Positions 15,183 to 23,215 of a stretch of DNA of 33,275 nt are shown in pieces. Below the pieces are notes generated by a model. It was given only the letters and a program-made list of their open reading frames with translations, did not search any database and was not told the DNA's origin. Source of the stretch: a virus; the IMG/VR virus record IMGVR_UViG_3300010883_000207, positions 1 to 33,275 of that record; one strand, 5' to 3'. Made by a program: the position numbers and the translations under genes. How positions within the stretch are numbered: position 1 is the stretch's first letter; every line of letters starts with the position of its first letter.

Positions 15183-15960
15183 TTAATTCTTTATATGAGA
15201 TATTTTCCATGGCAAGTTCTTCTATAGGATCACCTACATGTATAAAAGTATGCTTATCATATTTACCTATTAATTTCTTTGTGTGTTTTATCCAATTATC
15301 AGGTTTTATTGCAGCTGCAGTTTTACCCACATAACCTTTTGTACCTTTATAAATGTTATTAACTGTTTTAGTTTTAGAATAATAATCATATCCTATTAAA
15401 TAAATCTTTGTATCTATATCAGCAGCTATCATAGCAACTAACACACCAGCATTTGTTTTTTCTTCCGCATATTTACCTAAACCTATTACCTTATCTTTCT
15501 TTTTTGTCCAAGTAATAAGATAACCTTCTTGGTCTTCGCTAAGATAGAGTTTCATATCATCTTCATTCCACTCTTTTCTATCTTCTCTCATCTTTTTCAT
15601 TAAGTCTCTATTATTTGCCCAACAACAAAAAAATCTTTTCTTTTCACCTTTCCACGACCATTCATTTGTATATTTTTTTGGATCAATATCTTGGCCAATA
15701 AATTTTGCAACCGTTTCAGGATAAAATAGTTTTTCATACATTGTATGTGGATTTTTCTGCCATGTCTTTAACATACAAACATTATCAAAAGCATAACCAC
15801 TACGATATATCTCATGGCAAACATTATAGTCTATTGCAAGTAACAAATCAGGTGTAAAATCCCTATATAGTCCGTTACAACCATATACTTTACCAAATGG
15901 TTTTAATCTTTCTAAATCAAAATCTTTTCTACTCTCTCCATTACCAATACAAAATATCAC
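15154..15960 (-). CDS. Hypothetical Rossmann-like protein (DUF115/MptE-like pattern)
   Basis: About 268 residues. A longer frame opens with TTG at 15990, but the better start is GTG at 15960: AGAAGGAGG lies 6 nt upstream and the GTG shares one base with the uvsY stop. The N-terminus (IFCIGNGESRKDFDLERLK then GKVYGCNGLYRDFTPDLLLA then IDYN) follows the glycine-rich strand-loop-helix and CNxLYRDF-xPD-xxxAID pattern of DUF115-type proteins common in phages. YLIGYDYYS and TFIHVGDP suggest further Rossmann strands. It sits between uvsY and uvsW, genes that are close neighbours in T4. The reaction is not known; nucleotide or sugar-nucleotide binding is a guess. Confidence 0.65.
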   Translation of the reverse strand: MIFCIGNGESRKDFDLERLKPFGKVYGCNGLYRDFTPDLLLAIDYNVCHEIYRSGYAFDNVCMLKTWQKNPHTMYEKLFYPETVAKFIGQDIDPKKYTNEWSWKGEKKRFFCCWANNRDLMKKMREDRKEWNEDDMKLYLSEDQEGYLITWTKKKDKVIGLGKYAEEKTNAGVLVAMIAADIDTKIYLIGYDYYSKTKTVNNIYKGTKGYVGKTAAAIKPDNWIKHTKKLIGKYDKHTFIHVGDPIEELAMENISYKELNERINSNKI

Positions 15961-16388
15961 TACATACCTCCTTCTGTAAATCTTTTCCAATCTATTGCGT
16001 TTTTAATCTGAAAACCCCTATTGTTAATTTGTTTAAGTGTGTTTTCTAAATAACTGCATACAACTTTAAGATAAGATACCTTTTGTTTTTGTTTTATTAT
16101 TTCTACATCTGCCTCAATAAAGGTACTAACATCTTGTCTTAATACTTTTAATTCAAAATTAACCTTTTTATATTCTTCTGGATCCGCCTTACCTGTATAA
16201 AAAATCCATTTCTGTTTATAAAGTTGAGAATATTCGCTTTGTGCTTTAGTAAGCATTAAAGAATAAGTTGAGAAGTGTTTAAGGTATTTGGCGTGAATGA
16301 TTGGTGTATTTAAGGATTCAACATCAAGTTCAGTATCATCAATCTTCAAGTCTTTTTCGGCCTGCGCCTGTAGTTCATCTAAAGTCAT
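15960..16388 (-). CDS. uvsY: UvsY recombination mediator
   Basis: A 142-residue, helix-rich, charged protein (T4 UvsY 137) in the expected spot beside uvsW. Typical parts are YSQLYKQKWIFYTGKADPEE, KQKVSYLKVVCSYLENTLKQ and the C-terminal IKNAIDWKRFTEG. UvsY loads UvsX recombinase onto gp32-coated ssDNA. No Shine-Dalgarno precedes its ATG; instead a TATAAT box ends 6 nt from the ATG, so the message may be leaderless. Confidence 0.9.
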   Translation of the reverse strand: MTLDELQAQAEKDLKIDDTELDVESLNTPIIHAKYLKHFSTYSLMLTKAQSEYSQLYKQKWIFYTGKADPEEYKKVNFELKVLRQDVSTFIEADVEIIKQKQKVSYLKVVCSYLENTLKQINNRGFQIKNAIDWKRFTEGGM

Positions 16389-16394
16389 AACTAT

Positions 16395-16423
16395 ATTATA
16401 TCACATTCCTGCCAAAAAGGCAA
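16395..16423 (-). promoter_or_regulatory. Sigma70-type promoter for uvsY, abutting the start codon
   Basis: Minus strand: TTGCCT (16418-16423), 17 nt spacer, TATAAT (16395-16400) in context TGTGATATAATA, then 6 nt to the ATG. The expected start site coincides with the A of ATG. Confidence 0.6.
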
Positions 16424-16431
16424 GTTTTTAA

Positions 16432-17031
16432 TTAAAATGGTGTAGTGTACTCATGGTATTTATAACCTAAAGTTAATTGTGTTGAAAGGTATTCTGTATC
16501 TATTGCACCTTGATTATATTCTAACGCACCTAAAGATTTTGGATAACAATCTCTAAAACTTATTTCTACTTTAGGTACATTTCTACTTGATAGTATAATA
16601 AGTTTAGCGTCTGAATATATTGCACCATCTGGTGTTGCAGGATAAGTCTTCTTACCTGATTCCGTTTGAATACCCCTACTTTGTGATAAAGGCATTCTAT
16701 CTTTACCTGCACTTAATACATCCTGAAATGCGGTGTCACCATCCACTTGTCCTAAACCTGTCATCCAATCATGTACTTTTCTGTAATTTGTTAATTCTTC
16801 ATCTACAAGAAATGTAACTGTTAAATCATCAAAGGTTATATCATTACCTGCAATGGTTAATTGTTGTAATCTTGTAGGTTGTATAACTTCACTTAAAGTA
16901 ATACCAGGAACATTTACAGCTGTTGTATTAAATTCCACCGTGGGTAATTTGATTATCTGAAACTTAAACTTTGTAGGATCAGCATAATCTAAATTACTAG
17001 GTTGTTTTGAGAGTAGGGTACTATCTGTCAT
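16432..17031 (-). CDS. Second tail-tube-fold structural protein
   Basis: About 199 residues; a GTG lies 6 nt upstream in frame, but ATG at 17031 is preferred. The protein has the layout of the T4 gp19 tail-tube family: KFKFQIIKLPTVEFNT, NVPGITLSEV, a GNDITFDDLTVTFLVDEEL strand pair and a RKVHDWMTGL helix, then a C-terminal beta part ending TLGYKYHEYTTPF. This parallels the true gp19 in this window (INDTSFDIRNAVERW and so on). It could be a tail-tube cap, terminator-adjacent or baseplate tube protein; the exact T4 counterpart is uncertain. It has no Shine-Dalgarno and starts 6 nt after a perfect late promoter box. It follows the gp23 terminator, so it heads its own transcript. Confidence 0.7.
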   Translation of the reverse strand: MTDSTLLSKQPSNLDYADPTKFKFQIIKLPTVEFNTTAVNVPGITLSEVIQPTRLQQLTIAGNDITFDDLTVTFLVDEELTNYRKVHDWMTGLGQVDGDTAFQDVLSAGKDRMPLSQSRGIQTESGKKTYPATPDGAIYSDAKLIILSSRNVPKVEISFRDCYPKSLGALEYNQGAIDTEYLSTQLTLGYKYHEYTTPF

Positions 17032-17037
17032 ATACAC

Positions 17038-17045
17038 TATTTATA
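17038..17045 (-). promoter_or_regulatory. T4-type late promoter abutting the tail-tube-fold gene
   Basis: Minus strand TATAAATA, then GTGTAT, then ATG. A start site 6-7 nt after the box would fall on the ATG itself. Confidence 0.65.
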
Positions 17046-17058
17046 AGGAAGGGAAAGC

Positions 17059-17089
17059 AAAAAAAAAGGGCACCGTGAAGCGCCCTTCT
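17059..17089 (-). terminator. Rho-independent terminator after gp23
   Basis: On the minus strand an 8-bp stem (AAGGGCGC/GTGCCCTT with one G-U, 6-nt loop) is followed by nine T residues (17059-17067). It lies 24 nt after the gp23 stop. Confidence 0.88.
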
Positions 17090-17112
17090 TAATTTCATGG
17101 AGGAAATGAATC

Positions 17113-18375
17113 CTACATAAGGTTTGTAACCTTAACCATTCTGTAATATACATTCGCTTGGTCAGTACCAGTAGTAGTTACTTGAGCACCACTTTCAGCA
17201 AATGGGTTTCTAATTAGACCATATCTAGTTTTGAAACCAATTTTAGGTTGGAAGCTATTTTCACCAACTGCTCTCACCATTTGTAGTGGAACATATGGGC
17301 AATAGAACATACCAGCGTCATAAGGTGAAGTTCCTTTATAACCAACTGTGTAGTATTGAGCTGCAGTATTATTACTTGCATATGGATCAATATACACTTT
17401 AAATCTTCCGTTCATAGTACCAGCAAAAGTATTACCAGTATCATCAACATTTAGACTGTTGTTTAATGCAGGAGTGTAATCTAATACACCTGCCATTTGT
17501 AAAGCAGAAGCAACATCACTAGAGCAGATAACAATGTTACCTTTTCCTCTACGAGTTTCTTGTGCAATTACATTAGCGTCTCTTTCCAATTGGAACATTA
17601 GTCCTTTGAATTTCTCAACTGACCAACGACCGTTGGAATCTGTGTCTAAATCAAATGTTCCACTTGTAGTAGTATTGATATTAGCACCTTTTTTTGCTTT
17701 TTCATAAATTGTTCTAATTACTTCACGATTAATCTCAGCAAGGATCTCAGCAGACAAGATGTTAGCTAATTCTGTTTCAGCATCTAAGCCGTGAATTGCT
17801 TTTAAATCTTGTGCAAGTTCCATTGTGTACTCTGCTTTTAACTGTCTTGTTTTAGCAGTAACGGTTGATTTCTCGATTGAGAAAGCCATTTCTGCAAAAC
17901 TAGAAGAAGCTTCAGCAGTTGCTGTTGCAATACCAGTACCAGCAGTAACGGAAGTAGTAGTGTCGTTCATTAAACCAGGGTTTAATGTAGCACTATGTGT
18001 TCCTGTACCACCAAAGTCTGAATCAGCTTCGTTAAATAACGCTTCAGTTCCAGAGTTACTAGTATATCGTGATTTCATTGCAAAGATTAGTCCTGTTGGA
18101 CCAGTCATTGGTTGAACACCACAAACATCATATGCAATTAAATTAGGCATTGCTCTTCGTACAAGTGAAATTAGGATTGGGTCCCAGTTAGCTACCGCTG
18201 AACCAGTTACATTCGCAATCTCTCCCAAGAAGGCTTTGTCTTCTTTAGCCGCTTTTTCTTGATTTTCTAGGATGATAGCAGTTACCGCTCTTTTGTATGG
18301 GTTTTCTATTTTTGGTAGATCCGCATGCTCAAGAACCGGTTGCCACTTTTCCTGTAAGTTTTCTGAATTATACAT
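17113..18375 (-). CDS. gp23: gp23 major capsid protein
   Basis: A 420-residue T4-type major capsid protein (T4 gp23 is 521, so this is a short version as is common in marine relatives). Diagnostic segments include NWDPILISLVRRAMPNLIAY, DVCGVQPMTGPTGLIFAMKS, LKAEYTMELAQDLKAIHGLD and the C-terminal KIGFKTRYGLIRNPFAE. A likely gp21 processing site is LGE|I at residues 50-53, which would remove an N-terminal propeptide. It builds the hexamers of the head. Start: ATG with AAAGGAT. It directly follows the scaffold gene and ends in a strong terminator. Confidence 0.97.
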   Translation of the reverse strand: MYNSENLQEKWQPVLEHADLPKIENPYKRAVTAIILENQEKAAKEDKAFLGEIANVTGSAVANWDPILISLVRRAMPNLIAYDVCGVQPMTGPTGLIFAMKSRYTSNSGTEALFNEADSDFGGTGTHSATLNPGLMNDTTTSVTAGTGIATATAEASSSFAEMAFSIEKSTVTAKTRQLKAEYTMELAQDLKAIHGLDAETELANILSAEILAEINREVIRTIYEKAKKGANINTTTSGTFDLDTDSNGRWSVEKFKGLMFQLERDANVIAQETRRGKGNIVICSSDVASALQMAGVLDYTPALNNSLNVDDTGNTFAGTMNGRFKVYIDPYASNNTAAQYYTVGYKGTSPYDAGMFYCPYVPLQMVRAVGENSFQPKIGFKTRYGLIRNPFAESGAQVTTTGTDQANVYYRMVKVTNLM

Positions 18376-18398
18376 TTAATTCTATCCTTTTCTTGTTA

Positions 18399-19667
18399 TT
18401 AGTTATTGTAGATATCTCTACGCTTTACCCTACTAATTGCATCCGTATAGCGTGACATTGTATTTGACATATCTGCTACTGTGTTACCATTGTCGGTGTT
18501 TATTGTATCAACATTTTCAGTTGATCCACTAGGTGTTTTTGTACCATCACCAAAGTATGAGTCCTTAATAACTTCTACTTTAGATTTATAGTCTTCAGCA
18601 CTTTCGTAACTTATATTCTCTACTAAAGATTTTAGTTTCTCTACTTCTGTGTCGGCAAGACCAGATGTAATATCTTCTAAAATTTCGTCTTTAGTAAATT
18701 CGTTAATGACTTTTTTAGATTCAATTTCTTTTTTAGTCATTTCATTGACTTTAGATTTAAGTTCTTCAACCTCTTTTTCTTTAGCGTCCAAGATATCGTA
18801 CTTTTCATCTGGTACATCAATGTAATGGTCTTCAAATAATTGTTTTAAACCGCCAATAAAGTCTTCTGCGATTTCTCCCTTGATACCTTTTTCGATAGCA
18901 AGTTCGTTTTCTTTCATCCATTCTTCAACAACATAATTTAAATAGTTATCAACTTTATTAGTTAATTCTTTCTTTAAATCTTCTTTAGCTTCAGTTATTT
19001 CATTTGAGTATTCATCTTCCAATCTTTCAATTTCAGATTTTACTTTAGATTTAACTGCAGCTTCAAAAATAGTTGCTGCTTTGTTTTTAAAGTCTTCTGA
19101 TAAAGAATCATCGCCAGAAACTAGAGCTTTAACATCTTCTTTTACATCAATGTCCTTAACTCTTTTTGCAACAGCTTCTGATTTCTTTTCAGTAGCAGCA
19201 GCATGTTCAGCGTCTTTTTCATCTTCATCTTCTGGTTCTTCATCACCATTCATAGCAGCCATCAATTTAGAATACTTTGATTGAACATCAGATTTTCTCA
19301 TTTTGTTCATATTGTCATAAATTGCTTGAATCATTCCAGATTTTGTTTTTGGAGTTTCGTCAACTAACTTTTGAGCTTCGTCAACTTCCTTTTCTTTATT
19401 ATCGTCTTCTTCTTCTTTGTCAGCATCTTCTTTAACTTTTGCAAGTTTATCAGCAGCGCCGGCACCTTTCGTAGGAGCAGATGAATCCTTTTTCACTTTT
19501 TTAGTAGAGTCTGGATTTTTTTCTTTTCCAGTTACTACAGCTGGACCTAAATCCTCGTAGTCACCCTCTTTTTTCATTGGTTCTGCCTTAGCAGCACCAG
19601 CTTTAGGAGCATCAGTTCCCTTAGGAGCTTCAGAAACGATTTCTTCTTTTTTAATGTCTTCTGTCAT
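18399..19667 (-). CDS. gp22: gp22 prohead core scaffolding protein
   Basis: A 422-residue, highly charged, mostly helical protein between gp21 and gp23. The first 150 residues are Lys/Glu/Asp-rich and low-complexity; the rest (about 170-370) looks coiled-coil (SKVKSEIERLEDEYSNEITE, EVEELKSKVNEMTKKEIE). gp22 forms the internal core of the T4 prohead and is cut up by gp21 before DNA packaging. T4 gp22 is 269 residues, so this is considerably longer, mainly by its acidic N-terminal part. ATG with GGAGAGAT; an AATAAATA late-like box lies 42 nt upstream. Confidence 0.85.
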   Translation of the reverse strand: MTEDIKKEEIVSEAPKGTDAPKAGAAKAEPMKKEGDYEDLGPAVVTGKEKNPDSTKKVKKDSSAPTKGAGAADKLAKVKEDADKEEEDDNKEKEVDEAQKLVDETPKTKSGMIQAIYDNMNKMRKSDVQSKYSKLMAAMNGDEEPEDEDEKDAEHAAATEKKSEAVAKRVKDIDVKEDVKALVSGDDSLSEDFKNKAATIFEAAVKSKVKSEIERLEDEYSNEITEAKEDLKKELTNKVDNYLNYVVEEWMKENELAIEKGIKGEIAEDFIGGLKQLFEDHYIDVPDEKYDILDAKEKEVEELKSKVNEMTKKEIESKKVINEFTKDEILEDITSGLADTEVEKLKSLVENISYESAEDYKSKVEVIKDSYFGDGTKTPSGSTENVDTINTDNGNTVADMSNTMSRYTDAISRVKRRDIYNN

Positions 19668-19708
19668 TTGTTATCTCTCCAATATTTCAGAAATATTTTG
19701 CGTATTAC

Positions 19709-19716
19709 TATTTATT
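19709..19716 (-). promoter_or_regulatory. Late-promoter-like box (AATAAATA) before gp22
   Basis: One mismatch to TATAAATA, overlapping the gp21 stop and leaving a short leader that contains the gp22 ribosome binding site. Confidence 0.4.
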
Positions 19717-20371
19717 ATTTTGTGAGTTTTCGCATAAATTTATCAAAGGCACCAACTTGTACTTCTGTTAATTCATCACGCTTAGCACTCATAATTTCTT
19801 TTTGTATTTCAGAAACATCTTGTTCCTTGATAATACCATTATCCCAAACCCATTCTTTACCTTCCATAACACCTTGTACAAATGCTGATGGAGCAGATGG
19901 ATCTGCAACAATGTCGGCAGCTGTAGCTAAATAAAAATCACTTTTTACATAGTTAGTACCACCTTTATTCTCCAAAGAACCCATTCCTCTCGAAGAAACA
20001 CCTAACTGAGCACCCTCATTGATAAGTTCTTTAACAATCTTACCAAATGGCGTGTTAGTTATCTTTGCTTCACCATAATAATTACCTTTACCGTCATTTT
20101 CTAGGTGAGTTACCATATGTGATACTCTCTCTAAATTTACAGTTGGTCCTTCTGGATGTCCTAATTCACCAAAAGCTCTCTTACGGTCAATAAATTCTTT
20201 TCTATATCTATTTACTTCTTTTTCTAATACTTCCATAGGGTAAACACGACCATTTCTGTTCTTAATGTTCGCCTGCATAAAAGTACCTTTAATGGAATAT
20301 GTTTTATCACCATTTTTATCAGCTTCAGCAATTAACTGAACATCTGTTAATTCTTCTCTTATAAGTTTCAT
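19715..20371 (-). CDS. gp21: gp21 prohead core protein protease
   Basis: A 218-residue serine protease (T4 gp21 is 212; family S77). Catalytic candidates are the His in FGELGHPEGP (H72) and the Ser in LGVSSRGMGS (S126/S127). It matures the prohead by cleaving core and capsid proteins after Glu. NRNGRVYPMEVLEKEV is the typical N-terminal motif of these proteases. ATG with AAGGGGAT; a CATAAATA late-like box lies just upstream. Confidence 0.95.
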   Translation of the reverse strand: MKLIREELTDVQLIAEADKNGDKTYSIKGTFMQANIKNRNGRVYPMEVLEKEVNRYRKEFIDRKRAFGELGHPEGPTVNLERVSHMVTHLENDGKGNYYGEAKITNTPFGKIVKELINEGAQLGVSSRGMGSLENKGGTNYVKSDFYLATAADIVADPSAPSAFVQGVMEGKEWVWDNGIIKEQDVSEIQKEIMSAKRDELTEVQVGAFDKFMRKLTK

Positions 20372-20394
20372 GTGCGTATTATCCCCTTTTGTTA

Positions 20395-20402
20395 TATTTA
20401 TG
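20395..20402 (-). promoter_or_regulatory. Late-promoter-like box (CATAAATA) before gp21
   Basis: One base off consensus and the same variant as before gp13; it lies 24 nt upstream of the gp21 ATG and next to the stop of the preceding gene. Confidence 0.4.
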
Positions 20403-20789
20403 TTATCTTACTTCTAAAATGATGAAATAACTGTCTCCGTTCACAAAATTGTGAGTAGAGAACAAAACATCACCTGTTGCTGAGGTCGCATTATTTGTTA
20501 TCTGTATTGCTGGTGTCTGTAAATCTATTGTACCTTGACCTGAAAGGAACAAGGCTGTTGCATTTGTTGTGCCATCAAATAGTATCTCAACGGACCCTTT
20601 AGGATCCGTTGTATTGATACTATAAATTACTCTAGCAATCTTGGTAGTAGATGAAGCGTGATTTAATTCGCTAGCGTCTACCTTTGTTACCAAGCTCTCT
20701 CCTGTACCATCACTCTTATTGGTAAATTTTATTACCGTTTTAGTTCCAGATACATCCGTTATAGTTTGTGAGGTTACTGTATCAGCCAT
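20403..20789 (-). CDS. Small beta-rich virion-type protein, tandem paralog B
   Basis: A 128-residue protein with alternating strands and many Thr, Ser and Asn residues, and no helices or charged tails of note. It is clearly related to its upstream neighbour: both share DAS-x-L, a NTT turn, an x-I/L-L-F-D-x-T block, G-x-G, P-x-I/L-I-T-N and G-D-V/I-L in the same order. It starts at TAATG, sharing one base with the neighbour's stop. Position between portal/core and protease genes suggests a virion or head-decoration protein; this is inference from context, and I do not recognise the family. Confidence 0.6.
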   Translation of the reverse strand: MADTVTSQTITDVSGTKTVIKFTNKSDGTGESLVTKVDASELNHASSTTKIARVIYSINTTDPKGSVEILFDGTTNATALFLSGQGTIDLQTPAIQITNNATSATGDVLFSTHNFVNGDSYFIILEVR

Positions 20790-21193
20790 TATCTAGTTTG
20801 TCCTGAATAAGTATAACCTTTAGATTTAGTTACTTCTATTATTATTGTACCTGTAACGGCACTCGCATTAGTTATTAAAATATCTCCTGAAACACCAGAC
20901 GCCTCTGGATTTGTTATCAATGGTTGTTTACCATGAAATCCATACTCACCAGTACCATGTAATGATATAGCATGACTATCTGATGTAGCGTCAAACAATA
21001 ATGTTATATCACTTGTCGCAGCTGTTGTGTTCCATTTAATACTTCTTATGTGTAGTGTTGGGTTAGAGGAATGTCCTGTTAATGCAGAAGCATCCACGCA
21101 AACCACAGCATCATTTGTTGCATTGTTGATTTCAAACATTTTTACTGTTCTTGTTTGACTATCAACTAAATTTCTTTCGTTTACTATTGCCAT
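20789..21193 (-). CDS. Small beta-rich virion-type protein, tandem paralog A
   Basis: A 134-residue beta-rich protein with ATG behind AAAGGAGA, a strong ribosome binding site that fits abundant expression. Landmarks are VCVDASALTGHSS, SDITLLFDATSD, LHGTGEYGFHG, PLITNPEASG and GDILITNASA. The gene after it encodes a diverged copy, so the pair arose by tandem duplication. Like its partner it could decorate the capsid or fill another head role; no direct evidence. Confidence 0.62.
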   Translation of the reverse strand: MAIVNERNLVDSQTRTVKMFEINNATNDAVVCVDASALTGHSSNPTLHIRSIKWNTTAATSDITLLFDATSDSHAISLHGTGEYGFHGKQPLITNPEASGVSGDILITNASAVTGTIIIEVTKSKGYTYSGQTR

Positions 21194-21205
21194 TTTTACT
21201 CTCCT

Positions 21206-21454
21206 TTATATGGTTAGACCTGTTTCTTTTTCAAAATAGGTTTCAATTTCTTTTGGTTGTATACTATATTTCTTTGATATATCCTTAATTATCTTTGGAA
21301 ATGTAGATAAAACCTTTGTTGGTGTCTTTACCAACATAGTCATTACATCATCAACGGCTTTTTTAGCCTTTGGTGCTAATTTCTTATAGACTGGTGAGCG
21401 TTTATGCTCGTCTTTTTCAAGTGTCAATTTCCGTATTTGGTTCAGCGTTATCAT
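21206..21454 (-). CDS. Small basic protein, possible prohead core (gp68-like position)
   Basis: An 82-residue basic, helical protein (SPVYKKLAPKAKKAVDDVMT then PKIIKDISKKYSIQPKEIET). It overlaps the gp67-like gene by 38 nt and has no good Shine-Dalgarno, so the exact start is uncertain. In T4 the small prohead core genes 67 and 68 lie in this position between the portal and protease genes; similarity to gp68 cannot be shown here, and T4 gp68 is longer (141 residues). Confidence 0.5.
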   Translation of the reverse strand: MITLNQIRKLTLEKDEHKRSPVYKKLAPKAKKAVDDVMTMLVKTPTKVLSTFPKIIKDISKKYSIQPKEIETYFEKETGLTI

Positions 21455-21632
21455 TGTTTGTTGTCTCTGGTTCTTTTGCCATTATTGTACCTGCGATATC
21501 TTTTCTTTTATCGTCAAGCTCTGTACCAACCTTGGTACTTAATGCTGATTTAAAATGTTTTTCAGCTTCTACATTATTATCTTTATCTAAAGCGTCTATC
21601 ATGTCCCTTGTAGGGTTAGAATTGTCCGTCAT
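21417..21632 (-). CDS. gp67: gp67-like prohead core protein
   Basis: About 71 residues, acidic and low in hydrophobics (NVEAEKHFKSALSTKVGTEL then a TMAKEPETTNNDNAEPNTEI-like tail). A longer in-frame version reaches 21668, but the AAGGAG inside the portal gene's end serves the ATGATG at 21635-21630, of which the second ATG (21632) has the best spacing. Overlaps the portal gene by 17 nt. Small acidic core protein gp67 in T4 (80 residues) shapes the prohead and is degraded by gp21. Assignment rests on size, composition and position. Confidence 0.6.
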   Translation of the reverse strand: MTDNSNPTRDMIDALDKDNNVEAEKHFKSALSTKVGTELDDKRKDIAGTIMAKEPETTNNDNAEPNTEIDT

Positions 21633-23154
21633 CATTATCTCCTTCTCCATCAACTGATTGCTCAGCATCTTTCTTTTCTTGTTCTATTTTTTCTTGTTCT
21701 TCTATTATTTGAATATCCGTCATTTTAAGGATGTTTTTCATTACATAATCTTTTGAATAATATGAACCAACCATTTCGTTGCTTTTCATATCAGCCATAA
21801 CTAACATACGGTCCTTAAACATTTCACTCTCTTTAATTTCTGCATAGTAACCATCATTTACATAATCATATCTAATTGTTCTTGCTAAAGTATTGTCCCA
21901 ATCTTCTATAGTGATAATACCTTTAAGAATTAATTGTGTTTTAAGTAAATCATGGAATAAAGCATTAAATCTGTTTCTTAATCTTTGAACAAACTTACTA
22001 AATTTCAATTCGTCTCTATTAATTTCAGTTGCTCGACCCATATTAAAACTACCCTCAGCTTCCAAGCGTGATGAAGGAACATTCAATGATTGATATAATT
22101 TCTTTTGAAAATATTTTATATCATCAATTTCACCTAGGTTTGAACCACCTGGTAAAGTTGTTATTTCTGTTCCTCTTCCACCTTCACGCCTAGGTAGCCA
22201 AAAGTCCTCCAACATAGACATATATTGTCTATCGTCTCTAATCTCTCCTGTTGAAGCGTCATAAACAAGTTTATTTCTATACCTGTTCATTACATCCTTT
22301 AAATATGCTTCTGCTTTTAGTTTAGGTAAATTACCTACATCAATATAAAAAATTCTTCTTTCTGGTGCCCTACTAATACGATATATTACAACACTATCCT
22401 CAATCATTCGTAATTGATTGACAGGTTTAATTGCCTTATGTAAATGAGACAATATCATATTTTTTTGTTGGTCTATTTGACCACTTGGGCAAAATGCAAT
22501 AGCGTCTTTAGATATTTGCAATCCTTGAGTAGCAGCAATGCTACCACCTTGTGCAATACCTTTTTCATTGTAGATAAAAAATTCTTCAAACTCAACAACC
22601 TCAGGTTTATTAGCATCCCTTGGTGCAAAATTTTTAGATGGGTCTTCTTTAGGTTTTCTAACCTTTTTAATTTTTCTAGGATCAATATATCTTAATTCAG
22701 TAATACCTAGTTTAATATCTTTAGGGTCAATTACTTTATGATATACTATTCTTCCATCAACATACCATCTACGAAATATGTCATGTCCTTTTTGTTCAAA
22801 CTCTATAAGAGAAAGAATATTATTAAACTCGTCATCAATGGTTTTTTTAATTTTGTCAGAAAACGGTACTTTGTTCATATTAAGTCTTACCGTTTCTTTG
22901 TTATCATCAACTACAATTGCTTCGTTAATGATATCTTCTATCGCTTGGTCACATTCAGGTTGTATTGCAACCTCTCTATACCTGCGAATTAAATCTGCTT
23001 CGTTATTTACTTTACCTTCAATATCTAAATAGGTGCCAAAATGACCCCCACCCATAACAGTTTGTACACCATCATCAGCTGTAGGTGCTGTAAATTGCTG
23101 GGAACTTTGCCCAGTTGGTTTTCGTTTTATTTCAAATCCAAAAATTTCTGCCAC
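21616..23154 (-). CDS. gp20: gp20 portal vertex protein
   Basis: A 512-residue T4-type portal (T4 gp20 is 524). Recognisable stretches are CDQAIEDIINEAIVVDD, ELRYIDPRKIKKVRKPKE, YRISRAPERRIFYIDVGNLP, KAEAYLKDVMNRYRNKLVYD, and the metal/packaging-adjacent EDFWLPRREGGRGTEITTLP then GGSNLGEIDDI. It forms the dodecameric ring through which gp17 pumps DNA. Starts with GTG, 9 nt after AAGGAG. The acidic C-terminus overlaps the gp67-like gene. Confidence 0.97.
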   Translation of the reverse strand: MAEIFGFEIKRKPTGQSSQQFTAPTADDGVQTVMGGGHFGTYLDIEGKVNNEADLIRRYREVAIQPECDQAIEDIINEAIVVDDNKETVRLNMNKVPFSDKIKKTIDDEFNNILSLIEFEQKGHDIFRRWYVDGRIVYHKVIDPKDIKLGITELRYIDPRKIKKVRKPKEDPSKNFAPRDANKPEVVEFEEFFIYNEKGIAQGGSIAATQGLQISKDAIAFCPSGQIDQQKNMILSHLHKAIKPVNQLRMIEDSVVIYRISRAPERRIFYIDVGNLPKLKAEAYLKDVMNRYRNKLVYDASTGEIRDDRQYMSMLEDFWLPRREGGRGTEITTLPGGSNLGEIDDIKYFQKKLYQSLNVPSSRLEAEGSFNMGRATEINRDELKFSKFVQRLRNRFNALFHDLLKTQLILKGIITIEDWDNTLARTIRYDYVNDGYYAEIKESEMFKDRMLVMADMKSNEMVGSYYSKDYVMKNILKMTDIQIIEEQEKIEQEKKDAEQSVDGEGDNDDGQF

Positions 23155-23182
23155 TACTTGTTACTCCTTTTTTATATATTTA

Positions 23183-23202
23183 GGGCGTCCCGGAGGACGC
23201 CC
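23183..23202. other. Stable GC hairpin between gp19 and gp20
   Basis: GGGCGTCC-CGGA-GGACGCCC is a perfect 8-bp stem with a 4-nt loop, 13 nt after the gp19 stop. No T-run follows on the minus strand, so it looks more like an mRNA 3'-end stabiliser, processing site or partial attenuator than a full terminator. Confidence 0.65.
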
Positions 23203-23215
23203 CGTTTCACAACGA

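Noticed and set aside
17825-18115. 96-residue plus-strand open frame opposite gp23
   Set aside because: Shadow of the Ala-rich part of the capsid gene; composition follows the opposite strand.
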